Shown here in pieces: positions 35,215-46,452 of a stretch of 64,000 nucleotides of DNA (positions within the stretch are counted from its first letter, which is position 1; every line of letters begins with the position of its first letter). This stretch comes from Dryomyza anilis. Lineage: Eukaryota > Arthropoda > Insecta > Diptera > Dryomyzidae. Position numbers and translations under genes: made by a program. The notes beneath the pieces were generated by a model that did no database searches, was not told where the DNA came from, and saw only the letters and a list, made by a program, of their open reading frames with translations. The stretch is from positions 37,100,894 to 37,164,893 of the forward strand of contig OX638130.1 of NCBI GenBank assembly GCA_951804985.1, written 5' to 3'.

Positions 35215-35900
35215 CGCTTTTAATAATGTGATTTGACCTTAAATTACACTTGAATTTAAGCGCATATATTTCCATAATTAAAGGTTTTAATAAAGAATAA
35301 AAGAAAACGCATATAAGTTATAATACTATATATTTAAAGGAATTAAAGTATGTTCTACAGATGCAACAGCACCGGTGGCAGTGTACAGGAACTTCTTGTA
35401 AAATCCACGACGTGCCGCGAAGATCAAACCAGTGAATCCAATTGCGCCACTGCGATGTATAACATTGCCAGGTTCGCGTAAAATATTAATGTTGTCTGCG
35501 TATGAATGAAAATATATTAATATTTCATAAACGTATTCGTAAACCTTGGCCACTTACATTGTATATCAGCTCATCGTGCATTTTCCGTGCAGTAGAATTC
35601 ACGGGATGACTTTCGTGTTTGGACCTTCACTTATATTTTAATTGATTTGTCTGTTTGCTCACTGATTGTGCGACATGACATTTAATTAACACGTCATTGG
35701 GTTGCCACTGAGTAATTTTGTGTAGTGATTTTCGTGTCAAGTTTTTTTAACTTCGAAAACCAACGTTGGAATAACATTCATTTCATCGGCTTGATCATGA
35801 CATTACATCCACACTGGTTGTATAGCAAAATTCTCCAAATTTATCGAACCTTAAACACATTGCTTATTGGGCGGTCGCCATTTTTTCCAGCAAAAATTGA
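35215..35900 (-). repeat. Block B: duplicated MIC26/27 segment, left arm of an inverted repeat
   Basis: This pairs with 37320-37960 in opposite orientation to form a large inverted repeat with about 1.4 kb between the arms. It also matches block A (24780-25660) in the same orientation. Confidence 0.8.
35326..35633 (-). pseudogene. MICOS MIC26/MIC27-like gene fragment B
   Basis: This is the same exon pair as fragment A on the minus strand. An exon-like block lies near 35633-35567, then a GTAAGT donor, a short intron with an intact CAG end, and NINILREPGNVIHRSGAIGF followed by GLIFAARRGFYKKFLYTATG. It lacks two codons present in A and C (ATGAVASVE versus ATGVGAVAAVE) and ends at 35326. Confidence 0.66.
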
Positions 35901-35929
35901 GCAGTTTCGCCACTGCTGAATGCAGCCAT

Positions 35930-37320
35930 AATTATATTTTCTCACTCATACATAAATAATTTGAAATACATAATTTGAAATACAATGATGGATGCATGAC
36001 CCGTAATTTTACTACACTCAGAAGAAAATGTACCGTTAAGTACTTAATGGTACGACCATTGATCTTATGGTTCATGTATTAGTAGTTTTTTCTTTTTAAA
36101 TCAAAAGTTTTTTTATTAATTAGACAGTATTCGAAAAATTCAGCACCATAAATTTAAATATTTCAATATTATTATTTTTAATAGAATAAATACTATTAAT
36201 TTAACGGTTTCCTCCTATAATAGTAAAGAAGGCAAAAAAATACATAAAAACGAATAAAAACATATGCGTCATTCTGAGTGTTTGCTCAAATTGGTCTCAT
36301 GCATTTTTTGTGATAATCGACATTATGACGCGTTTATAATTGGTAAGAACTCAATGTATTTAATGTAATTTCATTATATTTAAACTTTTTGTTTTTTTAT
36401 TACAGAAAATAAATAATACATCGAATTTCTATAATGGCAACGGATTCAAAAATATATGCAGACTCAAATATTACAATCAATTATTGGAAACTGAAGCGAA
36501 CAATAATTGTGTTATAATCTTTTGCAACGAGAAGTGTCTTTTTATGTGTGTGATTTCTAAAAGTGAATTTCCATGTCGACATATAAACAAAATAAAATAT
36601 ACAATAAATTAACTAAAATCCATTTTGGTTTTAATAAATTATTAGGAAAATTTAATTTGACTTTACCATAAAAGTAATAATACGTATCAATTAAATATTT
36701 ATAGGTCTTGCTTATTGTAATTAAAAGAATACATTATAAAATGTATGGTACAACATCATATTGTATTAAAAATTTGAATATTATTAAACTAATGGTACGC
36801 TTCCTATTGACCAATTTTAATAGTATAAATTTTTGTTTTTCTATTGAAATACTATTAATTTACCATGATTTTTTTCTGGGTGTAGTAATTAAAACTAATA
36901 TTTTTTGAGCGTTGATTTTCCACTATTTTTTATTTGTAGGTTTTTCATTACGTTTGCAACAGTAGCCACTACAGCAGGAGCTGAAAAAAGATTTTACTTA
37001 AATTATAAACAATTGCAATATAATTGGTAAATAAATTGATAAACACTAAAAGTATGTATATTGAAAAGAGTATTTTTATGTATTGCTCTTATATATATTT
37101 ATATTATAGATATCATCAAAGTGGAAGAGTCTTCTGCATTAAACAAATGAATGGTATAAAGCAAAACAACAGCAAACAAAAGTCGTTTTAATAGAAAATC
37201 TACAAAGCAAACATTACATTCAAAGCAATAAAAATGAAAACTATAGAATTTTTGGTTTTAAGTAGTCTAATTTTGGTTATATTACTTGTTATTTAACCTT
37301 CCCTAACTTCAAAATTATAA
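35930..37320 (+). repeat. Block M1-like segment between the inverted arms
   Basis: This matches 23840-24560, interrupted by the MITE at 36015-36882. After the MITE it continues with the first-exon-like frame TFATVATTAGAE at about 36951-36986 (following TTTGTAGG) and CATTAAACAAATG-type sequence shared with 24170 and, inverted, 47600. Confidence 0.7.
36015..36882. mobile_element. MITE, CACTCAGAAGAAAAT termini, TA-flanked
   Basis: This 868-bp element has inverse ends CACTCAGAAGAAAATGTACC and ATGATTTTTTTCTGGGTG. TA lies at 36013-36014 and 36883-36884. The empty form TTTTAC-TA-GTAATGAAAAC is at 23925-23941, and again (inverted) around 47820. No transposase frame is seen. An intron-like GTAAGAAC...TTATTACAG stretch lies near 36341-36405. 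Confidence 0.85.
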
Positions 37321-37852
37321 CAGCCCAATAAGCAATGAGTTTAAGGTTCGATAAATTTGGAGAATTTTCTTTTACAACCCGTGTGGATGTAATGTCATGA
37401 TCAAGCCGATGAAATGAATGTTATTCCAACGTTGGTTTTCGAAGTTAAAAAAACTTGACACGAAATTCACTACACAAAATTACTCAGTGGATCATTGTTT
37501 TTCGCTTGAATTAGCAAACAGACAAATCAATTAATATATAAGTGCAGGTCCAAATACGAAAGTCATACCAAGAATTCCACTGCATGGAAAATGCACGATG
37601 AGCTGATACGCAATGTAAGTGGCCAAGGTTTACGAATACGTTTATGAAATATTAATATATTTTCATTCATACGCAAACAACATTGATATTTTGCGCGAAC
37701 CTGGTAATGTTATACATTGCAGTTGCCCAATTGGATTCACTAGTTTGATCTTCGAGGCACGTCGTGGATTTTACAAGAAGTTCCTGTGCACTGCAACCGG
37801 TGTAGGTGCTGTTGCAGCTGTAGAACACACTTTAATTCCTTTTAATATATAG
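36938..37852 (+). pseudogene. MICOS MIC26/MIC27-like gene copy C (three exons in order)
   Basis: This is the most complete copy. A first-exon-like stretch lies near 36938-36990. The middle exon at 37548-37614 follows AGTGCAG and ends CAAT|GTAAGT. The last exon, about 37677-37852, reads NNIDILREPGNVIHCSCPIG, then GFTSLIFEARRGFYKKFLCT, ending FNI-stop. The last acceptor has decayed to GCAA, the conserved HRSGAIG is HCSCPIG here, and start and middle do not share one clear frame, so it is a pseudogene. Position and order support the gene being the source of all MIC26/27-like pieces in this window. Confidence 0.62.
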
Positions 37853-37960
37853 TATTATAACTTATATGCGTTTTCTTTTATTTTATATTTAAACCTTTAA
37901 TTACGGAAATATATACGCTTGAATTCAAGTGTAATTTGAAGGTCGAATCACATTTTATTT
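37320..37960 (+). repeat. Block C: right arm of the inverted repeat
   Basis: Reverse complement of block B (35215-35900), with similar divergence to that seen between A and B. Confidence 0.8.
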
Positions 37961-38702
37961 ATACACGCTGCAAAAAAAGGGCTCTCCCAAACATAATTTA
38001 GCAGGCATTAACATATATGTTTGGAATTTTATGTAAACATAATATATAATTGACTGATAAATTATTTGTAAACAGGGTTGTATTGAGACTTGAACAGTGT
38101 TGTAATGAGCTCTGACTTACATTATAATATCTCGGAAACATTTTAATGTTTTCCCTTAAAATTGAGTATGTTCTAATGGAAATATAATAATTACTGCATC
38201 CAAATAAAATAAATATTTGAACCGAAACATAAATATGTTCAAAATAAAAAATTATTTTAAACGACCTGAATATAAATATGTTTCCAGTGAAACATATCAG
38301 TTGTTTCAGTTCAAAAAGTAGTATGTTTGCATAGAAACAAATTTAAATATTTTTGGAAAGAAATCCTGAAAATAAAAATAAAATGTTTTTTATTAATTTT
38401 TATTAAAAATCTTTAAACATGCACAGTGGGAACTTTTAATAATTGAATAATTGAATTTTTCACTTTAGTTACAGAAATTATATACTGCACTATATTATAC
38501 TATGTTACTATTTGTAACAGAATTTATATGTATTTTATTTACAAATAACAAAATTATTACCGACGCGAACACGTTAATACTCTGTTACGCCGGTACCGAT
38601 TTTCTTCCGTTATAGCCTGAATGTTTGAAACATAAACACAAAAGTCATTTCATTTTGTGAAGCAAAGAAAAGAAGGAAGACGTAACACGATTGCAAGACA
38701 TC
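37961..38702. other. AT-rich interval, possible decayed transposon
   Basis: It starts near CACGCTGCAAAAAAAGGG, which resembles a transposon end, and contains many AAACATA/ATATGTTT motifs as in subterminal repeats. No matching right end was found. No gene. Confidence 0.35.
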
Positions 38703-38838
38703 CAGCCTAACCAATAAACGAAAAAAAGTCGACTCTAAAGATAGTATCAGCTTTTCCGACAATTTTCTCTTATATTTATTTGTCAAAAAGCTCATACTTT
38801 CTTTAAAGTCGACATTATTTCGTTTATTGGTTAGGCTG
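38703..38838. mobile_element. Hairpin MITE, CAGCCTAACCAATAAACG arms
   Basis: This 136-bp near-palindrome has arms CAGCCTAACCAATAAACGAA and ...CGTTTATTGGTTAGGCTG, both continuing into AAAGTCGAC. The flanks show ATC on both sides, a possible 3-bp target-site duplication. Confidence 0.75.
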
Positions 38839-38929
38839 ATCAACTGATAAGTTACACAAATATAATTAAATTATAATAATTATATTTTAAACTTGATCTT
38901 AGAAGATTTACAAAAGACACAATTTATAA

Positions 38930-39240
38930 TTAATGGTGGAGCGAAACCAGGACTGCAGTGACTTATTGCAACACAAATAAAAAATCGCTGAATTTTGCAA
39001 TAAACTGCAAGAAGTGGCGCGCAAACAGGGCTGATTTCCAAGCTGATTTTCATACCATTCTGCATCAAGGCAGCCTCAAATACGTTCAGAAAATACCCGA
39101 ATGTGGGGCACCTCAAAGCCCCACATCATAAATTGTCGAACACATAAGGAAGGACTCATCGTCACACTGGCGGCGGATTCAGTGTCACCTCTGCATTAAA
39201 GCTATACAAGTGTCCAGGCGCCGTGACCCGCACAAAGGCA
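38930..39240 (+). pseudogene. Unrecognised coding-like relic
   Basis: Plus-strand frames in this less AT-rich stretch read VERNQDCSDLLQHK-stop-KIAEFCNKLQEVARKQG, then in another frame QADFHTILHQGSLKYVQKIP. The composition is protein-like, with stops and a frameshift. I cannot assign a family. Confidence 0.3.
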
Positions 39241-39929
39241 AGCATTTTAAACACAATTTATCAATATATTAAATTTATCAACATTCACACAGGTTTTCCC
39301 ACTCGTCAATGAAAAGGAGGACATATTGAAACCCTTATGAGCGTCGTGATATATCTGTATATGGTAAAACATACTGACCATACTGAATGTCTAAATGAAA
39401 TACATTAAAAATACCGCATTGTTTTCTCTCGTTTAATTTGTGAAACATGTTAAATAATATTATAATCTCATTTTTAATAGTTAATAATTAAAATTTTAAA
39501 TTATAATATCATACAAAAAAATGCATTTGTTTTAATTTATATTGAAATATTTCAGTAAGCTTAATTTTTTCCACTCAGTTTACAGCACGTTTTTGTTGCG
39601 TTTTGTTGTATTTCACTCCGGTTTTCTTTTCAAAATACGGCACGATATTCGCACGTTTTCGGTACGATTCAAACGTACTACAAATATTGGTACTCCGTTT
39701 GAAGTACGATATATTGGAACGTTTACGGCACGTCATAACGGATTTTCAACTGATTCGAATACGTTTTCGATGTTCCTTAAAACCCGCTCACCAATACGTT
39801 TCCGGATTCAGAAATCGGCACGTTTCCGGAATATGATTCCGTTTTGCTGTACCAATAACGGCACATAAGCGGAACGAATTGTTTCTTGGGTACATTCGAT
39901 AATCTCTTAAGATCCAGGTTTTTGGTTTA
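39241..39929. other. Interval with degenerate CGTTT/GTACG subrepeats
   Basis: 39241-39544 has no visible gene. From about 39545 to 39890 motifs such as GGCACG, TACGTTT and GTTTCCGG recur irregularly. The stretch ends TTTCTTGGGTA, similar to the TA-flanked MITE ends here, but I could not find the partner end. The 108-codon frame across it looks repeat-driven. Confidence 0.35.
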
Positions 39930-40150
39930 TTGGGAGTTAATGTTACGTAAAATATTTCGTAAATTTACCAGTAATTTAATCGTCATTTATTACCAAACAA
40001 ACATATATATTATGCCAAACATATATTCAATTGTATCTCCGTATAGATGAGTGAGAAAGAGATATAAATTCACACGCACACAAAAGATTCGGTCATTTAT
40101 GTCCCGACGCTCTTAAAAACGTTATGAAAACTTTACTGAAACTTTCAGTT
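39930..40150 (+). repeat. Fragment of block M1
   Basis: TTACGTAAAATATTTCGTAA and GATGAGTGAGAAAGAGATA are shared with 24375-24560 and, inverted, with 47220-47370. It is a truncated copy of the duplicated segment. Confidence 0.7.
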
Positions 40151-40346
40151 TTGCTACCGGTAATATTACTGCTCACATAATCGGTAGTTTTCTCCAGGAG
40201 ATACACCAAAAGAGAGGGCAATAATTCTTATAGGAAAATGTTCAGGTGTAAGCGACCAGATAGCTTGCAAAATTATAGGAGAAGTGATACTGCACTGTAT
40301 CGCATTACCGTTTTCTATCAAGTTTTTTAAAAGATTGACATAAAAA
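40151..40346. other. Short interval, no gene assigned
   Basis: A 69-codon minus-strand frame (40166-40375) contains SITSPIILQAIWSLTPEHFP. It is not low-complexity but has no family I recognise and no copy elsewhere in the window. Confidence 0.3.
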
Positions 40347-41700
40347 AAAATAAAATTGTGGTCAAATATTGGCATGTTTATATATTTTGAAGTTTAAAAT
40401 AAATTCGAACTAATAAACAAAACTCAAATAAAAAATAAAGAAATTTAAATAAATCAAAGATTTTAGATAGAATTCAAGAACAAAATTAAATGGATATGCT
40501 TCCTTCAACTAGATGATGTTGCTCATGTTGAGAAAAACAAAGTGGCGGAAGTTACACATTGCTGCTTCAGTTTAAAAAATTGTGGGTTTTATTTGACTGT
40601 TGCTCTACTGGGTGCGTTACAATTTAATCCGCTAATGCAATGTGGTTACGCATCGTCGACGGCGTTTAAAGACCTATTCTAAAATTAATTTATTAATTTA
40701 AAAAATAAATATATATTTAATTAAATTAAATAATGGAAATTTTAAAACCACAGAATGATTGTAGTAGTTAATTTTTAGAGGGGCATTTAATCTGTGATTA
40801 GCTTGTCAATTATAGTGCCATTCAGTTTTTGTCAAAATGAGCACATCGCTATTTTTCTTAAGTGATTGTCATTGATTGCACGGCAACATGATTGCTGGTC
40901 TTGAGGACAGTCTTTGTCCAACACAAAATGTTCTTTGCAGTTCGTAAAAATAATAACGGACTGACGACCCATTGAAACTCACAGAAGATACAATGTAAAT
41001 CGGGCATAATAAATAAAAAGCCACTTATAATCTCGATCGTTTTTAAATTTATAGATAGTTTCATGGGGGCGGGCTGTAATTTTTTTCGACACATATTCTA
41101 TAACACAACCATATTGAGAATAGTCGTCGTTTCGTTTAAATTCGTTAACTTAAGGAACGAGCTGTTTGAATCGCACATTCCGTACGGAATCAGCTGTGTA
41201 CATTGCGCCACATTCGTGTTGATGTTAATTGTTTATAATTTGAGTTTTTCTATGTTTTTTTAAATTAAAACTAATTTTCACAAATATTTTAATTTAATAA
41301 AAACCGAAATAAGATATGGCAATTATTTTTCTAATGTGAAAGGTATTAAAGTTTATACATGTTTATTATGGACAGTGCAAACTGTGTTCTGGTTGCCTTA
41401 AGCATTTGGCGACTTTTCGATCATTTTTTGACATTAGCCACGGCTTGGCACTGCTGATTATAGTTAGGCCTAAAAATATTTCGGTAAGCAATTAATGCTG
41501 TTATGAAACTGGCTCTTTTCATGCTTAAAATGTATCTTGCAAGGTGGAATAAGAGGAGACAAATATATTATGCTCCAAAGTAAAAATGTTTATCTATTTC
41601 TCTCAATCGTTGTTCCATTTGCACAATACTAGTCAATTCGTGTACTTTTTTAAAGCCAGTGTCATAACACCATAAGCTGATGTTTCAATGCGACTTGCTT
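40347..41700 (+). repeat. Direct repeat D, copy 1
   Basis: This recurs at 42240-43159 plus 46715-46810. Shared markers are AAATGGATATGC, GTGGCGGAAGTTACACATT, GTCTTGAGGACAG and AGCCAGTGTCATAACA. At 41604 this copy is uninterrupted where copy 2 carries a 3.55-kb element. A single arm of the CCCGATTT hairpin family lies inside at 40977-41007. Confidence 0.75.
40510..40682 (+). pseudogene. Unrecognised C-terminal coding fragment in repeat D
   Basis: A frame ending at TAA 40682 reads DDVAHVEKNKVAEVTH, then LKNCGFYLTVALLGALQFNP and LMQCGYASSTAFKDLF. The hydrophobic stretch could be a membrane or buried helix. In repeat copy 2 the same region (about 42395-42583) is shifted and stopped. No family recognised. 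Confidence 0.33.
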
Positions 41701-42239
41701 TGCTTGCTTGGCTGTGACAGATGAATAGAACTATGAACAAATGGCGCCATATTGAATATAAAGTGTTCATAGTAAAAAAAAACAACCGATATAGATTTGG
41801 ACGCGCGTTGTTATTTCATATTTAGCGAATTCACAGTTCCATGGTATTGGTACGACATTGTACGAATACGACAGTACGGCAATTGAACTGTGAGCATCAC
41901 TTTTCTACTCGTTAAAATATTTCGTAAAATAAATACAGCTGATTCTTATAAATTTAGTATTTTTTGAAATTTTCATAAATATTGCTTGATTTGAAAAAAA
42001 AAAAACAAAAAATTAACATGTTATGCACTATTTGTCTTCAATATTTTTTCATTTCACAAAATACGACACTAAAAACATGCCTCGGGGCTACTCTCAAATA
42101 CTACACTTGTGGTATTTCACTTTTATAAGGAATGCAACAACAAATTGACGTTTCTGTGTTAAAATATCGTATACCATGTGGTACGAATACCATATTAAAA
42201 TACGATGAACTATGATCACTCAAATTATGTAAAGGTTTA
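41701..42239. other. Interval between the D repeats, no gene
   Basis: This is AT-rich sequence containing several GGTAC/GTACGAATAC motifs (41850-42210) that look like decayed subterminal repeats. Confidence 0.35.
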
Positions 42240-43159
42240 TAAAATAAAATTGTTATCAAATATCTACATGTTTATATATTTTGAAGTTTAAAATTAAATT
42301 TAAACTAATAAACAAAACTCAAATAAAAATTAAAGAATTTTAAATTAATCAAAAATTTAATTCAAGAACAAAATTAAATGGATATGCCTCCTCCAACTAA
42401 GTGATTTTACTCTTGTTAAGAAAAACTACGTGGCGGAAGTTACACATTCAATTTGTATTGTGCTGCTTACGTTTAAAAAATTGTGGTTTTTATTGGACTG
42501 TTGATCTACTGGATGCGTTAAAATTTAATCCGCTAGAGCAGTGTGGTTACGCATCGGGAGTCGCAATCGTCGAAAGCTTTTAAAGACCTATTCTTCAAAT
42601 TAATTTATTAATTTAAAAAAAAAAATATTTGATTAAATTAAATAATGATAAATTTTAAAACCACATAATTATTGTAGTGGTTAATTTTTAGAGGGGCATT
42701 TGATCTGTGATTAGCTTCGTAAATATAAGGCAATTTTTCTTCATTTTGTCAATTATAGTGCCATTCTGTTTTTGTCACAATGAGCACACCGCTAATTTTC
42801 TTAAGTAATTGTCGTTGATTGCACGGCAACATGATTGTTGGTCTTGAGGACAGCCTTTGTCCAACACGAAATGTTATGCAGTTCGCGAAAATAATAACGG
42901 ATTGTAAATAATAACGGACTGTCAATTGATTTTGTTTTTTTTTTATATTGTTTTCCTTCAAACAAATTATAGTACACACACAAAAATACACTTTCTACTG
43001 TTGAAATGGAGTCATCAGTAAGTTACTGTCAGTAAGTTACTGTCGAGTTACTGCTTGTAGAAAGTGTCGTTTATGCTGTTAAGACACTGGAATTTCATGC
43101 TTAACAAGTATCCAGCAAGTTGGACAAATATACTACGCTCAAAATTAAAAAAGTTTATC
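42240..43159 (+). repeat. Direct repeat D, copy 2 (left part)
   Basis: Matches 40347-41604 with shortening near the end. It continues after the 3.55-kb insertion at 46715. A short hairpin with ACTTTCTAC/GTAGAAAGT ends and GTAAGTTACTG repeats sits at about 42984-43068. Confidence 0.72.
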
Positions 43160-43552
43160 CCCTAGTAGAAATTTGCGAAATGATCGGGTTTTCGTCGGGT
43201 AAGTCCTAATAGAGCAAACATGATCATTGCCTTGTTATGCCCTTATCATGATCACCATAGCAGGGTTTATATTATCTAAACAGTCAATGGTCCCGATCAC
43301 AGCTACATTAGTTGTTTCTCACGAACATATCAATAGGGCAATGATCGGTATTAAATAAACAAAACCCTAAATATTTTTTTTATTAAACAGGAGACTTTCA
43401 GAAATATTTAACCATTATTATGAACATATTTTTACGAAAGATTTAAATTTAACGGTAATTTTCGACAATATGCACATATAATGATTCATACCATTTTAAT
43501 TCTTATCTTAATTTTAAAAACTAATTTTTAATTTTCCCAATGTAAAACTAAT

Positions 43553-44047
43553 AGCGCTATTTCATAAACAATTTAAAGTCGACCTTAAAATTAAAATCAG
43601 CATTTTGACATTTGACAGCACTTTGACACGTAGCGTCGGTAGCTCGTCTTGGACTACGATCGAAAAGTTGCTGGTGCATTCGACTACGAGCTGAAAGGTC
43701 CGCAGTTCGATCCCCAGTGACTGCCAACATCTTTTTCATAGAAAACATTTTTCTATGCGACGCTACCACTCGGTAGTAAATGGCAAAACCTACGAGAGTA
43801 AAACATTGCCTATGAAAAGCTCTCACCCGCCGTTCGGATTCGGCAATAAACTGCAGTTCCCACCAATTTGAGTACAAATATAACACGCACATCTCAAATG
43901 GTGAGAGAGCTCGTCCGAAGTTCTATACAGGACTGTAGCGCCAAACTATTATTATATTATATTTTGACATTTTATTATTTGTGAAAATTGTCAAACAAGT
44001 CAACTTTAATTTTAAAGTTGACTTTAAATTGTCTATGAATATGAGCC
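43553..44047. mobile_element. MITE with AATTTAAAGTC arms, host of a SINE
   Basis: The left end ATAAACAATTTAAAGTCGAC and right end GTTGACTTTAAATTGTCTAT are inverse over about 35 bp. The element is split by the tRNA-derived SINE at 43631-43963. Confidence 0.65.
43631..43963 (+). mobile_element. tRNA-derived SINE
   Basis: An A-box-like GGTAGCTCGTCTTGG (about 43638) and a B box GCAGTTCGATCCCCAG (about 43702) lie some 60 bp apart, as in a tRNA-derived promoter. A non-tRNA body follows, and the tail is ATTATTATATTATATT. CTTTGACA before and TTTTGACA after are a likely target-site duplication. The 111-codon minus-strand frame across it is a by-product. Confidence 0.72.
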
Positions 44048-44269
44048 AATGTTTTTAAATGATAGTAAACATTATCATGTTAATGGTCATTTTATTATTT
44101 GCAGAGCTTTATATTAAAAATAACAGGAACTATTTTTATAAAGTGCATTTAATTAAATATGTTTACAGTAAAAATTAACATAAGAAATGATGTAATAAAT
44201 GAGGGATTTGAACATTTATTTCAATTCAATAACAGAAAGGATATATGCATTAACTTTTTCTACATGAGT

Positions 44270-45480
44270 CATTTAATACCAAATCAACCAAGTGATTGGC
44301 AGCACCAACTCAGAATTTGATGAAATTTGGAGAATTTTCAGCTTCCCAAATGGTGTGGTTTACTATTTGAAAAAACTGTATAAAAATCATAAAGGTGGTG
44401 CAAATCAATTCAACGTAACTTAAGATATAGTGAACCAAAATAAAACACAAATGTCTCATTTTAAAGATATTAAAATTGCCAACAAGATACAATACAATAT
44501 ACATACCATGTTGATTTAATAGTGGTCAGTTTAAACAAACTATATTTCAAAAGGATATATCTCAAAAAGCAATATTTTTGATTTTTTTAAATTAATATAT
44601 GTTCAAGGTTGACTTTTTATCTACTATTTAAGATTTGAACTAGAGTGGTAAAATTACGAGTTCAGAAGTTATGTAAATTTTTGTTTGTTATTTTATAAAA
44701 TACATGCTCAGTAACAAATTATTCTGCCCTACACTTATTTTGGTCTAGTTAAACTTGCAACATTTAATAGACGTATTTTTATTGCTGATTCTGAAAATTG
44801 CATCAGATTTGTCAAATTCAATCCCGTTTTTGAAATATTGCCCATTTCTAAAATTCTTGAAAAATGGTCTATTTCTCAAAAACAAGAGTACATTTGACAA
44901 ATCGTTCACCATTTTCGGAATCAGCGCCTAAAATGTATTCAAAAAAAGACTTCAACTTTAACCACACCAAAATGATGGCAGAATAATTTTTTACTGAGCA
45001 TGTATGTTATAAAATAACAAAAAAAATATTGAAATATAAAAAAAACAAAATTTTCATACAAAATTTTCAACATTCTAGAACATTTTTATATATAACTTCT
45101 GAACTCGTGATTTTTACCACTCTAGTGAAGATCTTAAATAATAGATAAAAAGTTAAAAAGGTTGCTTTTTGAGATATGTCCTTTTGAAATATACTTTGTT
45201 TAAAACTGACCACTATTAAATCAACGTGGTATAGAAATTTTAAGACATCTTTTTGGCAATTTAATTTTGGTTGACTACAGCATAAGTTACGTTTAATTTA
45301 TTAGCACCACCTATGTGATTTTTATATATATTTTTTTCTAATTTTAAACCATCTGGAAATGTGTGCCAAATGATAAGAAAATGTGAATATATGAATTGGT
45401 ATTTCAACTTAAAAATGTATAAATTACTTTTTATAATAATAACCAATAAACTCGTAATTTAAGAATGTATTTGGTGACTT
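44270..45480. mobile_element. Foldback element, 1.2-kb imperfect palindrome
   Basis: The left half (44270-44865) and right half (44875-45480) are reverse complements with moderate divergence. Examples are TTGATTTAATAGTGGTCAG at 44512 against CTGACCACTATTAAATCAA at 45206, and AACAAATTATTCTGCC against GGCAGAATAATTTTTTACTG. The centre is near 44870. No open frames of note. Confidence 0.8.
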
Positions 45481-45577
45481 TTAGTTCCAAAACGATGATA
45501 TGTTATATTAAAATAATATAGTATTTATGTGCATACATAACACGATGTATGTTTTTGTGTATGTATTATTAAATATA

Positions 45578-46452
45578 CACCAAAGAACGAATCAGTTGGG
45601 GGCAACCGTATTGTTTTGCCAACCGATTTAATTAGTTCTGTCAACATTCGACAGATTCAGTTGTTGCAACACCGCGTATCAGTTCACACAACTAATGAAA
45701 ACAATTGACACAACCAATTTGTTTAGTTGTGGTAGCCAATTTAATTATAAGAAATCGGCCATTTTAACTAACCCTAACGATCCAACGTCCTGCAATCACG
45801 AAGTCAGCATCACAACAGCGTTCCCGAGATCGGAAAGGGCCGATGACTTCTTGTGCTGCTGACTTCGTGTTTGCAACACGTTGGAGCGCTAGGGCTGCAT
45901 ATATAAATACAATATAGAAACACAATAGCAAGTACTCTGTAGAATACTATGTCTCTTGTTGAAGAAAGTGTATTTAGGCATGAAAAAACTGAACAGTAAA
46001 CACGAACAAGTCTTAAAACAATTCCAAATTTTGTTTTACACGTGGCACGCGCTGTCCGTAGCACACAAAAAAAAGAGTGAAAAATCTGAAGCGTGTGCGA
46101 CTGATGTTGTCCTGCTTTGGCATTGTTTTTATACGAGACAACTGATTTTGCAGTTGAATCAAATAAATATTGGTTTCTACAACCTATTATAACTAACTAT
46201 CTGTTAAGTCAACTAAATATTAGTTATGTCTCATTTTGAATTTAGTTGCCGTAGCAATGGAAATAAAAAAGTTGAAATTTGATAAAAAGTTTGTTTTCCC
46301 AATCAATGTTGCAGTTGCTTGAACTAATAGTTGGTTACGCTTCATACTATTGTTTACCATAAATGAATTTCAGTTGAGGCTGACTACATTTGGTAGATGC
46401 AAATGAATATTCGATGAAACAACTGAACGCCAAGCTAATATTTTTTTGTGTG
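45578..46452. mobile_element. MITE, CACCAAAGAAC / TTTTTTTGTGTG termini, TA-flanked
   Basis: This 875-bp element is flanked by TA at 45576-45577 and 46453-46454. The left end CACCAAAGAACGAATCAGTTGG aligns as an imperfect inverse with CCAAGCTAATATTTTTTTGTGTG. CAGTTG/CAACTAA motifs recur throughout. Confidence 0.6.

Noticed and set aside
40347..42930. Pair of LTRs bounding an element
   Set aside because: The direct repeats lack consistent TG...CA or inverted ends, PBS and polypurine tract. Their homology also continues far beyond LTR-like limits.
43557..43892. 111-codon minus-strand protein
   Set aside because: It overlaps a tRNA-derived SINE with clear A and B boxes, so the frame is incidental.
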